From CAWGCA01 sp963820955 (GTDB taxonomy: Bacteria > Pseudomonadota > Gammaproteobacteria > Chromatiales > Chromatiaceae), in the NCBI GenBank assembly GCA_963820955.1, contig CAWGCA010000054.1, forward strand, positions 1 to 64,000: a stretch of DNA of 64,000 nucleotides, read 5' to 3'. The notes beneath the pieces are model-generated. The model had not been told where the DNA came from. It searched no databases and saw only the letters and a list, made by a program, of their open reading frames with translations. A program made the translations under genes and the position numbers. Positions 9,498 through 20,065 of this stretch are shown in pieces (positions within the stretch are counted from its first letter, which is position 1; each line of letters begins with the position of its first letter).

Positions 9498-11208
9498 ATG
9501 ACCAAGTACGATACGAAGCCCGGTCGCCGGGCACGCCTATTCCAATCGCACTTTCCTTCTTGGGCTGTTTCTGTTTGTTTTCCTGGTCATCCCGGTCGCA
9601 CAGGTCATTTTCGTCGCCTTCCAGGACCCGGGTACCGGCGCTTTCACCCTGGTCAATTTCGTCGATTTCTTCAAGACGCCCCTGTTTCAGGAATCCTTTC
9701 CTGAATTCGCTCTACGTCTCGTCGATGTCGGTCGTGCTGGCATCATTGATCGCCCTTCCACTGGCCTATTTCACGTCGCGCTTCAATTTCGGCGGCGCGG
9801 TACTGATCCAGACCTTGGGCTTCGTTCCCCTGATCATGCCGCCTTTCGTCGGCGCGGTATCCATGCAGTTGCTGTTTGGCGAAAACGGCTCGATCAACCT
9901 GCTGCTGGATGAGTGGTTCGGTATCAATATCCCTTTCATGGCCGGATTGAACGGCGTCATCCTGGTCGAGAGCATCCACTACTTTCCGTTCATCCTGATC
10001 AACCTGTCGGCGGCGTTGGCCAATATCGACCGCTCCATGGAAGAGTCTGCCCAGAATCTGGGCAGCCGTGGCCTGCGCCTTTTCCGCAGGATCGTGTTCC
10101 CGCTGGCGATGCCCGGTTACGTGGCAGGGGCATCGCTGGTGTTTCTGAAGGTATTCGACGACCTGGGTACGCCGCTGCTGCTGAACGTCAACAATATGCT
10201 GGCACCACAGGCCTATCTGCGTATTTCGTCGATCGGCATCTCAGACCCAATGGGTTACGTTATCTCGGTCATCCTGGTGGTGTTTTCTTTATTCGCCCTG
10301 TGGACGTCATTTCTTGCCCTTAAAGGGACGTGACTACGCAACGACACAGAAAGGGGGTGGCGGCCTGATGAAGCGTGATATGCGTCCCTGGGAAAAGGTC
10401 GGCGCCTATGGTCTGGTCGTTTTCATCCTGCTGATCGTGCTGTCACCTCACTTCGGGTTGCTGTTACTGTCGTTTGGCACCATCTGGTCGTACAGTGTGC
10501 TGCCCGACGCCTACACCCTCGACCACTACGTCGAGGTGCTGGCCAACTCGTCCGAATTCATCACCAATACACTGCTCTACGCCGGTCTGGCCGCATCGGC
10601 TGACGTGATCTTCGCAACAGCGATCGCTTACCTGGTATGGCGCACGAATCTGTGGGGCCGCAAGATGCTCGACTATGCAGCAACCGCGTCGCTGGCGATC
10701 CCCGGCGTGGTGCTTGGCATAGGCTACCTGCGCAGCTTCCACAGATATCGAGCTCCCGGTCCTCGACAAGCCGCTTGCCAGCTGGTGGGTGATCATCGTC
10801 ATCGCACTGATGATCAGGCGACTGCCTTATGCCTTGCGGGCCTGCGTGGCGGCCCTCCAGCAGGTGTCCCTTGCGCTCGAAGAGGCCGCGGAAAATCTTG
10901 GTGCATCCAAATACCGTACGGTCACCCGCATCGTGGTACCGCTGATGTCCGGTGGCATTCTGGCGGGTTTCGTGACCAGTTTCGCGACAGCGGCAGTCGA
11001 ACTTTCCGCAACCATCATGCTGGTATCGAGTGAGTCGGATGCGCCGCTGTCTTATGGCATCTATGTGTTCATGCAGAGTGCCGCAGGGCGCGGACCAGGT
11101 GCCGCGCTGGGTGTCATCGCGGTGGTTATTGGTTGGGATCGGGACCTATTTCTCGCATCGCTTCATTGAAAAGAACAAGCAGGACCAGGCGCTCGCCGAT
11201 GCTGGAGT
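9498..11208 (+). pseudogene. Fused ABC-transporter permease (ThiP/FbpB type), five frameshifts
   Basis: A two-domain inner-membrane permease of the iron(III)/thiamine family (COG1178). After repair it would be ~570 residues with about twelve transmembrane segments and two EAA loops (ESAQNLGSRG and EAAENLGASK). Coding homology changes frame five times, each time at a single extra base: C at 9555-9556, T at 9697-9699, A at 10328, C at 10739-10740 and G at 11131-11132. The junction of the halves reads LKGRDYATTQKGG once the A at 10328 is removed, which shows the original was one fused protein. The start ATG at 9498 and stop at 11208 are inferred. As written, no functional permease can be made. 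Confidence 0.8.
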
Positions 11209-11215
11209 AGAAGAT

Positions 11216-12306
11216 ATGAGCATCAATTCGGTCCACGAATCCGTACGTCTGCTTATCGAAGACGTGCATCTGTCGTTCGGTGACACCAAGGTACTTGAGG
11301 GAGTGAACCTCGAGATCGAGCCAGGCGAGTTCTTTGCCTTTCTCGGCCCCTCCGGTTCTGGCAAATCGACCCTGCTGCGGGCCGTGGCCGGATTTGGGCC
11401 ACGTCCACAAGGTCGCATCCTGATCGATGGCGAGGACGTCCTGTCGATACCGGCATGGAAGCGCAATGTCGGCATGGTGTTTCAGAGCTACGCGTTATGG
11501 CCGCACATGACGGTCCGGAAAAACGTGGCCTTCGGGCTTGAGGAAAGGAAACTTCCGAAGGACGAAATCAAGCAGCGCGTCGATCAGGCGCTCGACCTGG
11601 TCGGTCTCGGTCACTTGAGCGACCGTCGTCCTTCCCAGCTCTCAGGGGGGCAACAACAACGCATTGCACTGGCCAGAACCGTGGTGGTCGAACCGCGGGT
11701 ACTGTTGCTCGACGAGCCGCTGTCCAATCTCGATGCCAACCTGCGGGTGCAGATGCGGCGCGACATTCTCGATCTGCAGCGCAAACTGAAGCTGACCACC
11801 ATCTTCGTAACCCACGATCAGGAAGAGGCGAATACCGTCTCGGATCGTATGGCCGTGCTCGATAAAGGCGTGATCCAGCAGGTGGGCGAACCGATGCGGC
11901 TTTACGATCAACCAGCCAATCTGTTCGTCGCCGAGTTCCTCGGCACGGCAAATGTCGTCAAGGGCGACGCGGCGACGCGTGAAGGTCACACCTGGTTTAC
12001 CGGTGACGACGGCTGGCATATCCGGCTGCCGATCACATTGCGTGCGGGCGGTGCCGGTGCCCTGGTCTTCAGGCCGCAAAACGTCATGCATCTCAGCCGC
12101 AGACGAGCGAGCATCTGGAAAGCGACCTGATCGGCCACATTGAGTACCGAGAGTTTCTGGGCAGCTTCCTGCGCTATGGCGTACAGATCGGAAGCCATCG
12201 CGTGCTGGTCGATGAGCATCATCGCCACGGCGTGTCGCCCTTTGAAAAAGGACAGGCGGTGAAGTTGTCCGTGGATGCCGAGAGTCTGGTATGGATAGAA
12301 CAGTAG
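11216..12306 (+). pseudogene. ABC-transporter ATP-binding subunit with TOBE domain, C-terminal frameshift
   Basis: The ATPase of the importer (PotA/FbpC family). Starting at ATG 11216 it has Walker A GPSGSGKST, the Q-loop MVFQSYALWPHMTV, signature LSGGQQQRIALAR, Walker B VLLLDEPLSNLD and the H-loop FVTHDQEEA, all intact. The reading frame stops at 12130, but the C-terminal TOBE regulatory domain continues in a second frame (HIEYREFLGSFLRYGVQIG and onwards) to TAG at 12304-12306. The shift lies near 12090-12110. The nucleotide-binding domain could still be made as a 304-residue truncated protein. The preceding permease frame runs into it without a stop because of the upstream shift. Confidence 0.82.
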
Positions 12307-12496
12307 CCCTGCCGCCTGGCGTATGCCTGCGCAAAGTCTGGGCATGTTCGGCCGGGCAATCGAAGAGCGTGTTGAACCGGCTGAAATCGCGACCGAGGAG
12401 TTGCGCTGCTTGTCTAGGATTGTGGCATGACCTCGACGATCAGATCCCGCCGAACAAGCCTGACTCGTCATGATGGCGGCGAAACCGGATGCACCC

Positions 12497-13164
12497 ATGA
12501 GCACTGACGATTCTATATTGCGTGCGTACTATGCCGAACGCGCCCCAGTGTACGACCGGGTATACCACAAAACCGAGAGACAGGGGGATCTGCGCCGCCT
12601 GCAAGAATGGGTGCCCACCCTGTTCGAGGGGCGGTGGATTATAGAGATAGCCCGCGGAACCGGTTACTGGACCCAGTTCATCGCGCCTGTTGCGAAAAAC
12701 CTGGTGGCGACGGACGTGTCTTCGGAGACACTCAAGCTGGCCAGGGCGCGCGATGGCGTAGACAAAGTCGAGTTTCGGATTGCAGACGCCTATCAGTTGA
12801 GCGATGAGATGGGCCAATTCGAGGCGGCCTTCTCCGCGCTTTGGGTCTCGCATATTCCAAGGCAACAGCTGCGTGCGTTCTTCGAAGGACTGCTCACCGG
12901 CTGCTACCCGGTGCGCCGGTTCTGCTGATCGACAATTCCAGGGCGCAATGCCGTGAACTGCCGATTACCGCAACGGATCAACTCGGCAATACTTATCAAA
13001 CCCGGGTAACTGACAACCAGACCAAGTATCGCGTGTTGAAGAATTTCCCCAGCAGCGATGAATTGAACGAGATGATAAGCGGACTTGGCATCAACCCGCA
13101 CTATGCAGAACTGGAACACTTCTGGGCATTTCACCACGAAGCAAAGCCCGAGAGTCTACTATAG
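12497..13164 (+). pseudogene. Class I SAM-dependent methyltransferase, frameshifted
   Basis: A Rossmann-fold methyltransferase. The N-terminal part has the YYAERAPVYDRVY motif common in UbiE/type-11 enzymes and a glycine-rich SAM loop, IEIARGTGYWTQF, in which the usual E-x-x-C/G-x-G is slightly altered. The frame ends at 12928, but family sequence continues from about 12894 in another frame (RLLPGAPVLLIDN) to 13164, consistent with one missing base near 12894. The repaired protein would be ~222 residues. It lies downstream of the ABC genes and may once have belonged to the same operon. The substrate is unknown. Confidence 0.75.
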
Positions 13165-13381
13165 AGGTATCCACCTGGCGGGGTAGCTTATGATTCGGGA
13201 TCCCATAATCCAGAAAGCGCACTTAATCTTCGACAACCACTTGATTCCCAGGTTGCCCTGCATCCACAGCGAAAATTTGTTGCTGTTCGTACATTAACAC
13301 TCAAGTCTTTCACCCACCAGTCGACACTTGAAAGTAATCCTCTCTAGGGATTTGTGGAGTCGTTGGATGACGAGGTAGAGT

Positions 13382-14179
13382 ATGAAAGCAGGTGTTCGCT
13401 TGGTGTGTTTTGCTTTTTCCGTGATCCTTGCGATCGCTGCCCATGCCCACCCCCCGCTAGAGGGGGCCAAAAAGCATTGGAAGGTTGTTTCCACCGAGGC
13501 TCTACAAGCACTTCGGGAAAGCGAAACCAAACTTCTACTCGTGAACGTACTTCCTAAGGTCATCCACGACCAGATGCACATCCCGGGTTCGGTCAACATT
13601 CCGCTGGGTGCAGTTTCTGGATCGCCCGACCTGCCCAAGGACAAGAATGCCCTGGTCGTCTTCTACTGCATGGGAAGGCAATGCAGGTACAGCCCTAAAG
13701 CCGCCGATATCGCCTACGACATGGGCTACAGTAACCTGCTGGTTTATCGGGACGGCCTCCTTGGCTGGAGGCGCGCCGGTCTGCCTGTGGGATCCCTGGT
13801 CACCTACCCGAAGGTTGATGTGCCGCTGATCAGCTCTACAGAACTGGTCGATGTCCATGAAGCCTGGATTCTCGACCTGCGGCCGGCCGACCACTTCGTC
13901 CGCGGTCATATCAAAGAATCAGTGAACATCGACCTGGAGGTGCTGCACGAGAAGATCCAGCTTATACCAAAAGATCAGCGTGTCGTTCTCATCGACCACA
14001 AAGGCAAGCTCACCCGCACCACCGGCCGGTTTCTAGCCTCTCAGGGTATCACAAACGTCGTCCGTCTCGACGGAGGAATCAACGCCTGGGTCAAATCAGA
14101 TCTTCCGTTGGACACGAGTACAGGTTCCGCAATTGCCTTGCCGACTCGGGCAGCGACTGCCGACCAGCCGGTCCAATGA
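13382..14179 (+). CDS. Secreted tandem rhodanese-domain protein
   Basis: A 265-residue exported protein with a signal peptide (hydrophobic stretch about residues 5-20, cleavage probably after AHAH). Two rhodanese-like domains follow. The first (residues ~35-140) keeps the catalytic-type loop YCMGRQCRYS with the active cysteine. The second (~150-245) has IDHKGKLTRT in the same position and lacks cysteine, so it is probably non-catalytic. Rhodaneses move sulfane sulfur, and a periplasmic one fits a sulfur oxidiser, or it may act as a redox or ligand sensor for the kinase next door. A GAGG ribosome site precedes the ATG, and the stop overlaps the kinase start by four bases. Confidence 0.85.
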   Translation: MKAGVRLVCFAFSVILAIAAHAHPPLEGAKKHWKVVSTEALQALRESETKLLLVNVLPKVIHDQMHIPGSVNIPLGAVSGSPDLPKDKNALVVFYCMGRQCRYSPKAADIAYDMGYSNLLVYRDGLLGWRRAGLPVGSLVTYPKVDVPLISSTELVDVHEAWILDLRPADHFVRGHIKESVNIDLEVLHEKIQLIPKDQRVVLIDHKGKLTRTTGRFLASQGITNVVRLDGGINAWVKSDLPLDTSTGSAIALPTRAATADQPVQ

Positions 14180-17100
14180 CCTCTCTCAGTATCCGAGCCC
14201 GACTATGGGCGGCAATGGGCGTGCTCATCGCCCTCATGCTGATCATTGCCGTGGACAGTATCCATTCCATGGATCGAATCTCCAGAGAGATCGAATCCAT
14301 GGAGCAGAGAGCCTACCCCCTTGCCATCTCCTCTATGGACCTGGCGCTCAAGACCGAACAGTCCGTGTCCGCCATCAACGCCGCAGCCCTCGCTTCGCGT
14401 AAGGACCTGCTGGAGCAGGTAACGGAGCTGGATTCGCCTCTGGAGAAGGCCTTCGCCGAGGTGAAGTCTTACGCCGCTTTTTCCGAGGTCATCGCCAGCC
14501 AGGTGGAACAGCTTGCCTCGACGTACCGCGACACCAGAGAGTTGGGGCTCGAATGGGTCCATGCCACTTTCGACGAAGAATGGGAGCGGGAGCCCATTCT
14601 CGCCCGTAAGTTTGTTCAGGCACGCGCGGATATGGACCAGGCCCTGAAGCGGCTCCGGGACGACGCTGTTGGGCTTTTCTCGACTGCCGTGGAGGAGATT
14701 TCGCGACTCAAACAGAGCATTGCGTTCCGCATCACCGCAGTGGGTTTGATCGGAACCGTCCTGTTCCTGACCCTAGCCGTGCTCCTGTCCCGGTCCATCA
14801 CTATGCCGGTTGGCAGGCTGCTCTCAGTCATTCAGGACGTACGAGAGAATCGGGGGGGGCTGGAGAGAAGAGTTGACGTCACTACGCAGGATGAGGTCGG
14901 ACAGCTCGCCCTGGCATTCAACGCCATGCTGGACGACCTCGAGAAGGCCCAAAGGCGTCTACACAGCTACACCCAGGAGCTGGAGGCAACGGTGGCCGAG
15001 CGAACCCAGGAGTTGCAGAAGGAGAAAGACGCTCTGCGTGAGAGCGAGGAGTACCTGACGACCATCTGGGAATCCACTCACGCAGGCATCCTGGTCATTG
15101 ACGCCGAGTCCCACGAAATCGTCGATATCAACCCATTCGCTGCGCGGCTCATCGGCGTATCAATGGAACAAATAGTTAATCACAAATGCAACGGGTTCCT
15201 GTGCCCTACTGAGGAGGGAAAGTGTCCTATTACAGATCTGTCTGAGAAAGTAGAAGGCTCCGAGCGCATCCTAACTAACGCTCAGGGTGAGGAAATCCCG
15301 ATCTTGAAGACCGCGGTGTCGGTGCGCCGTGACGACCGCAACTATCTAGTCGAAAGCTTCATTGACATAACCGAGCTCAAGCGCGCCGAAGAGGCGCTGC
15401 TGCGGGCCAAGGAAGCAGCGGAGGCCGCGAACCTCGCCAAATCTGAGTTCCTCGCCAATATGAGCCACGAGATCCGGACCCCGATGAACGGCGTCATGGG
15501 GATGACTGAAATCCTACTGAAAACCGAGCTAAACGGATCACAGACGCGGTTTGCCCGTTCCATCTATCGTTCCGCCGATTCCCTCCTGAACATCATCAAC
15601 GACATTCTAGACTTCTCCAAGATTGAAGCCGGTCGGTTGGAACTGGACGATGCGCCCTTTGATTTGCGTGAGGTGGTCGAAGATGTTTCCGAACTGTGCG
15701 CAGCGTCTGCCCATAGCAAGGGACTGGAGCTACTCTGCTCGCTGCCCCCTGACATGAACACCGCTTTCTGTGGCGATGCCGTCCGGGTTAGCCAGATTCT
15801 GACCAACCTGGTGAGCAACGCTGTCAAGTTTAGCCAGCAGGGAGAAGTTGTGATCAGGACTCAGTGTATCGAAGACGAAGGAGAGCTTTCCTTGCTGCGT
15901 ATAGAGGTGCAGGACACCGGTATCGGTATTGCACCGAAAGCACAGGCCCGTGTTTTTGAATCTTTCACCCAAGAAGACGGTACCACGACGCGAAGGTTCG
16001 GTGGCACCGGGCTTGGGCTCGGCATCGCAAGGCGTCTTACCCACCTGATGGGGGGGAAGATCGGCCTGCAGAGTGAGCCTGGAAAGGGATCCACTTTCTG
16101 GTTCACGGTCCGCCTCAAGAAGGTGAAATCCACCAAGGAGCAGGCGCTGGCAGCCCACCCCTTTAAGGGGGTGCGGGTTCTGGTGGCCGACGACAACGCT
16201 ACTAGCCGGGAGATCCTGGTGCAGCAGCTCAGCTACTTCAAACTGGATCACGAAACCACTTCCAACGGCGTGGATACCCTGTCGCGGCTTCGTGAGGCAC
16301 ATGACAAAGGCAGGCCTTTCGATGTTTTGCTGCTCGATTGGCATATGCCCGACCTGGAAGGGGTGGAACTGGCACGCCAGATTCGTGCAGAGCCGGCATA
16401 CGCAGCTATAGCGATGATCCTGCTGAGCTCCGCGAGCCTGGAAGATTACCCGTCAGGTATCACCGGTGCAGATATGGACGCACGTCTCACCAAGCCTGTA
16501 CGACAATCCCAACTTTACGACTGCTTGATCGGGATCATGGCCGACGAAGAGGCGCGCGGGTGGCTTCCCACCAGTCAAACACAAAACGGGTCTACCGGTT
16601 GCCCCCAACTGGGTGCCCGGGTGCTGCTGGCGGAAGATCATCCCGTCAATCAGGAAGTGGCGGCTCAGATGCTGCGAATGCTGGCTTGTAAGGTAGATGT
16701 GGTTGAGGATGGGCAGGCTGCCCTGGTAGCGCTGGCAAACCACCGCTATGACATCGTGCTCATGGACTGCAACATGCCAGTGATGGATGGCTTTGAGGCC
16801 ACCATAAAAATCCGTCACCGGGAGGAGGGTGTGGGTGTACCAGGGATTCCTGTGATAGCTCTCACGGCCAACGCCCTGAAGGGCGACCGGGAACGATGTC
16901 TGGCGGCGGGCATGGACGACTATCTCAGCAAACCTTTTACCGCAACAGATCTTTCCGTCGTCCTGGAACGCTGGCTACCAGCAGGGGCAGAGGATGCGGT
17001 AGGCGTAGCAGCCCCGCCCTCTGCGTCTGTTTCTGACTCATCTGAAAGCGCTCTTCGAGACGACCCCAGGTCGGATGATTCACCGTTGGATTCCTCTGTC

Positions 17101-17433
17101 CTGGATAGTATTCGCGCCATGGATGCGGAGGGGCCGGAGGGATTTCTCCGGAGTCTGATCGACAAGTATCTCGTCAACTCGAACGCCGATCTGGAGCACC
17201 TGGTATCCAGTGTGCGCAACGGAGATGCCGAGGGTCTGGGAAAGACAGCTCACCGGCTCAAGTCTGCCAGTGCCAACCTGGGAGCAATGACCCTGGCATC
17301 TATCTGCAAGGAGTTGGAAACGGCAGGGCGTTCCAGGCAGATCGGCGGAGCAGAGAGGCTGCTTGGGGCGATACAGTCTGAATACGAGCGTGTCAGTATG
17401 GCCTTGAGCCGGGAAATCCAGGATGCCGCCTGA
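14176..17433 (+). CDS. Hybrid sensor histidine kinase (HAMP-PAS-HisKA-HATPase-REC-REC-Hpt)
   Basis: A 1085-residue membrane phosphorelay kinase. Two transmembrane helices (about 10-28 and 188-208) bracket a ~155-residue helical periplasmic sensor. A HAMP domain, a coiled coil and one PAS domain (~295-400, with an extra cysteine pair CNGFLCPTEEGKC) follow. The phosphoacceptor is H431 in MSHEIRTPMNG. The ATPase domain has NLVSNAVKF and GTGLGLGIARRL. Two receiver domains carry D721 (LLLDWHMPD) and D864 (VLMDCNMPVMDG), and a C-terminal Hpt domain has H1026 (AHRLKSASANLG). It overlaps both the rhodanese gene and the GGDEF-EAL gene by a few bases, so signal input and c-di-GMP output appear co-translated. 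Confidence 0.95.
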   Translation: MTSLSIRARLWAAMGVLIALMLIIAVDSIHSMDRISREIESMEQRAYPLAISSMDLALKTEQSVSAINAAALASRKDLLEQVTELDSPLEKAFAEVKSYAAFSEVIASQVEQLASTYRDTRELGLEWVHATFDEEWEREPILARKFVQARADMDQALKRLRDDAVGLFSTAVEEISRLKQSIAFRITAVGLIGTVLFLTLAVLLSRSITMPVGRLLSVIQDVRENRGGLERRVDVTTQDEVGQLALAFNAMLDDLEKAQRRLHSYTQELEATVAERTQELQKEKDALRESEEYLTTIWESTHAGILVIDAESHEIVDINPFAARLIGVSMEQIVNHKCNGFLCPTEEGKCPITDLSEKVEGSERILTNAQGEEIPILKTAVSVRRDDRNYLVESFIDITELKRAEEALLRAKEAAEAANLAKSEFLANMSHEIRTPMNGVMGMTEILLKTELNGSQTRFARSIYRSADSLLNIINDILDFSKIEAGRLELDDAPFDLREVVEDVSELCAASAHSKGLELLCSLPPDMNTAFCGDAVRVSQILTNLVSNAVKFSQQGEVVIRTQCIEDEGELSLLRIEVQDTGIGIAPKAQARVFESFTQEDGTTTRRFGGTGLGLGIARRLTHLMGGKIGLQSEPGKGSTFWFTVRLKKVKSTKEQALAAHPFKGVRVLVADDNATSREILVQQLSYFKLDHETTSNGVDTLSRLREAHDKGRPFDVLLLDWHMPDLEGVELARQIRAEPAYAAIAMILLSSASLEDYPSGITGADMDARLTKPVRQSQLYDCLIGIMADEEARGWLPTSQTQNGSTGCPQLGARVLLAEDHPVNQEVAAQMLRMLACKVDVVEDGQAALVALANHRYDIVLMDCNMPVMDGFEATIKIRHREEGVGVPGIPVIALTANALKGDRERCLAAGMDDYLSKPFTATDLSVVLERWLPAGAEDAVGVAAPPSASVSDSSESALRDDPRSDDSPLDSSVLDSIRAMDAEGPEGFLRSLIDKYLVNSNADLEHLVSSVRNGDAEGLGKTAHRLKSASANLGAMTLASICKELETAGRSRQIGGAERLLGAIQSEYERVSMALSREIQDAA

Positions 17434-19601
17434 TGAGTGCTGAGACCAAAAGCGAAATGCAGCGGGTCATCTTAGTGGTGGACGATGACGATACCACCCG
17501 CATGTTGGCTCGGCGGTCGCTGGAGTTATCTGGCTTCGAGGTGTTAGAGGCCGGAGATGGGGTGGCAGCCCTGGAGATACTCGATCGCCGTCTTCCCGAT
17601 ATCATCCTTCTGGACGTGGATATGCCGAGGCTGGACGGATTCGGTACCTGTACCCAGGTCCGTGCCCGGCCCGGCGGTGGTACTCTGCCCATCCTCATGG
17701 TGACCTCCTTTGAAGACTCGGCGTCGATAGACCACGCCTACGCAGCCGGTGCGACCGATTTCACAACCAAGCCTATCAACTGGTCTCTACTCAACCACCG
17801 TATCCGTTATCTGCTGCGCGCGAGTGAGACGCTTAATAAGCTCACGCGCACTGCCCAGGATCTGACCCGGAGCCAGGCGCGGCTGGACAACGCTCAGCGG
17901 ATCGCTCACCTGGGGAACTGGGAGTGGGATCCGTCTGAGGATTGGATGTGGTGGTCGGATGAGGTCTACCGAATACTTGGGCTGCAACCTGCTGATGTGG
18001 TGTCCTCGCCTGCGGCGTGGCTCGAACGAGTGCACCCCGAAGACCTGGAAGCGGTCAAGACCTGGTTTGCGGACACCGAGCAAGGTCCTGCCTCCACGTC
18101 CATCATTCACCGCGTCCTGCTGCCCAACGGTTCAGAATGCTATGTTCAGCACCAGAGTTCACCGACGAACTTCGCCGATTCACGCTCCGGACTCGTTTAT
18201 GGCACGGTTCAGGATGTAACGGAACGGGTACACACCGAGGACAAAGTCCGTAAACTGGCCTACTACGATGGCCTTACAAATCTTCCAAACCGCGAGTCTT
18301 TCACAGAGCGCTTAGCCCAGGAAGTGGCGCGCGCCAAGCGACACGCCAGGCGGTTGAGTGTGCTGTTTCTAGACGTAGACGATTTCAAGCGCATCAACGA
18401 CACCCTGGGACACAGCGTCGGAGATCTACTACTCAAGGGAGTTGCCAAGCGCCTTCGAGATTGCTTACGCATTGGCGATACCGTCACGCGTATCGAGTGT
18501 TCCCAAGGGGAGCATCAGGTAGCACGACTCGGAGGCGATGAATTCACCATACTTCTCGTGGACCTGCGAGAGGGAGAGGATGTGGCAACGGTGGTCAACC
18601 GCGTCGTGGAGAGGCTCTCCCTACCTTTCACCCTCTCTGGGAATGAAACGTATATCACGCCGAGTATAGGCGTTGCCCTTTATCCGGAGGATGGCGAGGA
18701 CGCGGAGACCCTGCTCAAAAATGCCGACACCGCCATGTATTTTGCCAAGCGGGCCGGTAAGAACCGGTACCAATTTTACGACGAGTCTCTGAATACGGTT
18801 GCACTTCGCCGTCTGACTCTGGATGGTCACCTGCGCAGAGCGCTGGAGCGAGGTGAGTTCGCCATCCATTACCAGCCGCAATTGGATTTGACCACCGGTT
18901 GTATCAATGCGGCCGAGGCCCTGCTTCGCTGGCACAATCCAGAGCTTGGTGACATCCTGCCTCTAGAGTTCATCCCGCTAGCCGAGGAGAACGGCATGAT
19001 CATCCCTATTGGGGAGTGGGTGATCCGGACCGCCTGCGCTCAAGCAAAAGCATGGCGGGACGAAGGTCTTTGTGTCCGACGCATCGCGGTTAATGTGTCT
19101 GTTGCCCAGTTCCTTCAAACCAATTTTGCCGGCATCGTAAAAAAAGCCCTGGTGGATACCGGGCTGGAGCCTGTCGGACTGGAGCTTGAAGTCACCGAGA
19201 GCCTGCTTGCGAAAGATGTGGAGGGCTCCGTGCGAACCTTGCACGCACTCAAGCAGATTGGCGTGCAGCTCAGCATCGATGACTTCGGCACCGGATACTC
19301 AAGCATGAGCTATCTCAAGAACTTTCCCGTGGATAGGCTCAAGATAGACCGCTCATTCGTGAAAGGGGTGACTTCGGATCCTGACGACGAGGCCATCACC
19401 ATGGCAGTCCTGAGCATGGCAAAGAGTATGCGTCTGGGCGTCGTCGCCGAAGGCGTGGAGAATCAGGAACAACTGAATTTCTTCCAGGAGAAGCTCTGTG
19501 ATCAGGTGCAGGGATACTACCTGAGCCACCCTGTGCCTCCTGAGGACCTTGCCGACCTCGTGAAGGAGTATATGGGGTCAAAGAAGTCCCGACGCGCCTG
19601 A
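17433..19601 (+). CDS. Response regulator with PAS, GGDEF and EAL domains (c-di-GMP turnover)
   Basis: A 722-residue cytoplasmic protein. The N-terminal receiver domain has acidic DDDD at 17-20 and phosphoacceptor D61 (LLDVDMPRLDGF). A PAS fold (~145-265, WEWDPSEDWMWWSDEVYRILG) follows. The diguanylate cyclase domain has an intact GGDEF at 367-371 with a ~10-residue insertion just before it, and I see no RxxD inhibitory site in the usual place. The phosphodiesterase domain has the EAL motif at 495-497 and DDFGTGYSS. Both enzymatic motifs look intact, so it could make or degrade c-di-GMP. Its ATG shares the A of the kinase TGA, making it the obvious partner of that kinase. Confidence 0.94.
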   Translation: MSAETKSEMQRVILVVDDDDTTRMLARRSLELSGFEVLEAGDGVAALEILDRRLPDIILLDVDMPRLDGFGTCTQVRARPGGGTLPILMVTSFEDSASIDHAYAAGATDFTTKPINWSLLNHRIRYLLRASETLNKLTRTAQDLTRSQARLDNAQRIAHLGNWEWDPSEDWMWWSDEVYRILGLQPADVVSSPAAWLERVHPEDLEAVKTWFADTEQGPASTSIIHRVLLPNGSECYVQHQSSPTNFADSRSGLVYGTVQDVTERVHTEDKVRKLAYYDGLTNLPNRESFTERLAQEVARAKRHARRLSVLFLDVDDFKRINDTLGHSVGDLLLKGVAKRLRDCLRIGDTVTRIECSQGEHQVARLGGDEFTILLVDLREGEDVATVVNRVVERLSLPFTLSGNETYITPSIGVALYPEDGEDAETLLKNADTAMYFAKRAGKNRYQFYDESLNTVALRRLTLDGHLRRALERGEFAIHYQPQLDLTTGCINAAEALLRWHNPELGDILPLEFIPLAEENGMIIPIGEWVIRTACAQAKAWRDEGLCVRRIAVNVSVAQFLQTNFAGIVKKALVDTGLEPVGLELEVTESLLAKDVEGSVRTLHALKQIGVQLSIDDFGTGYSSMSYLKNFPVDRLKIDRSFVKGVTSDPDDEAITMAVLSMAKSMRLGVVAEGVENQEQLNFFQEKLCDQVQGYYLSHPVPPEDLADLVKEYMGSKKSRRA

Positions 19602-20065
19602 GGGTTTTGTCTGCCGGTGTGCTGGTCCACCGAATCTTTATGCCTGCCGATCTAGCCGCAGTCTTCTGAATGCACACACAGGATCTACGTGCCTGTCCCT
19701 GCCAAAAACTCAATCCTGAGCTCGCAATTTAGGGGAGCTATATGTTGAAAAGGACGGGAGCGCTGATGGTAGGGCATGCTCATAAAATTTCGGCATTTTG
19801 CCAGAGCGCTTCCACGAGTCTCTTAAGGAAGTGCACTATCCAGTGAATTGCCACCAGTAGACTACGGCCCAACTGAAAATCATGTGGAGAGGTGCAAGTC
19901 CTCTCCATGGCCCCAAACCGCGATCAGCTATTCCACGCACCATTTCCAACCAGCCAGAAAAAACTAACAGTGCCAGTGGGTTGACCGATTAAACCTGTAT
20001 CGAAAAACGGCCAGTAACAGAAGATAATAGTCAGGGCGCCACGAATATATGATGGGTTCTTCCCC
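19602..20065. other. Non-coding stretch before the c-di-GMP riboswitch
   Basis: No coding sequence is supported over ~460 bases. A 7-bp perfect hairpin GGAGAGG-TGCAAGT-CCTCTCC lies at about 19890-19910, with no T tract after it. I see no clear terminator for the GGDEF-EAL gene. Confidence 0.4.

Noticed and set aside
10314..11033. Two separate permease genes (split importer)
   Set aside because: The LKGRDYATTQKGG join after removing the A at 10328 shows a single fused permease broken by a frameshift, not two genes.
19885..19915. GGAGAGG-TGCAAGT-CCTCTCC as a group II intron or RNA element
   Set aside because: It is only a single hairpin. I could not find domain V or other conserved intron parts, so it is not claimed beyond a hairpin.
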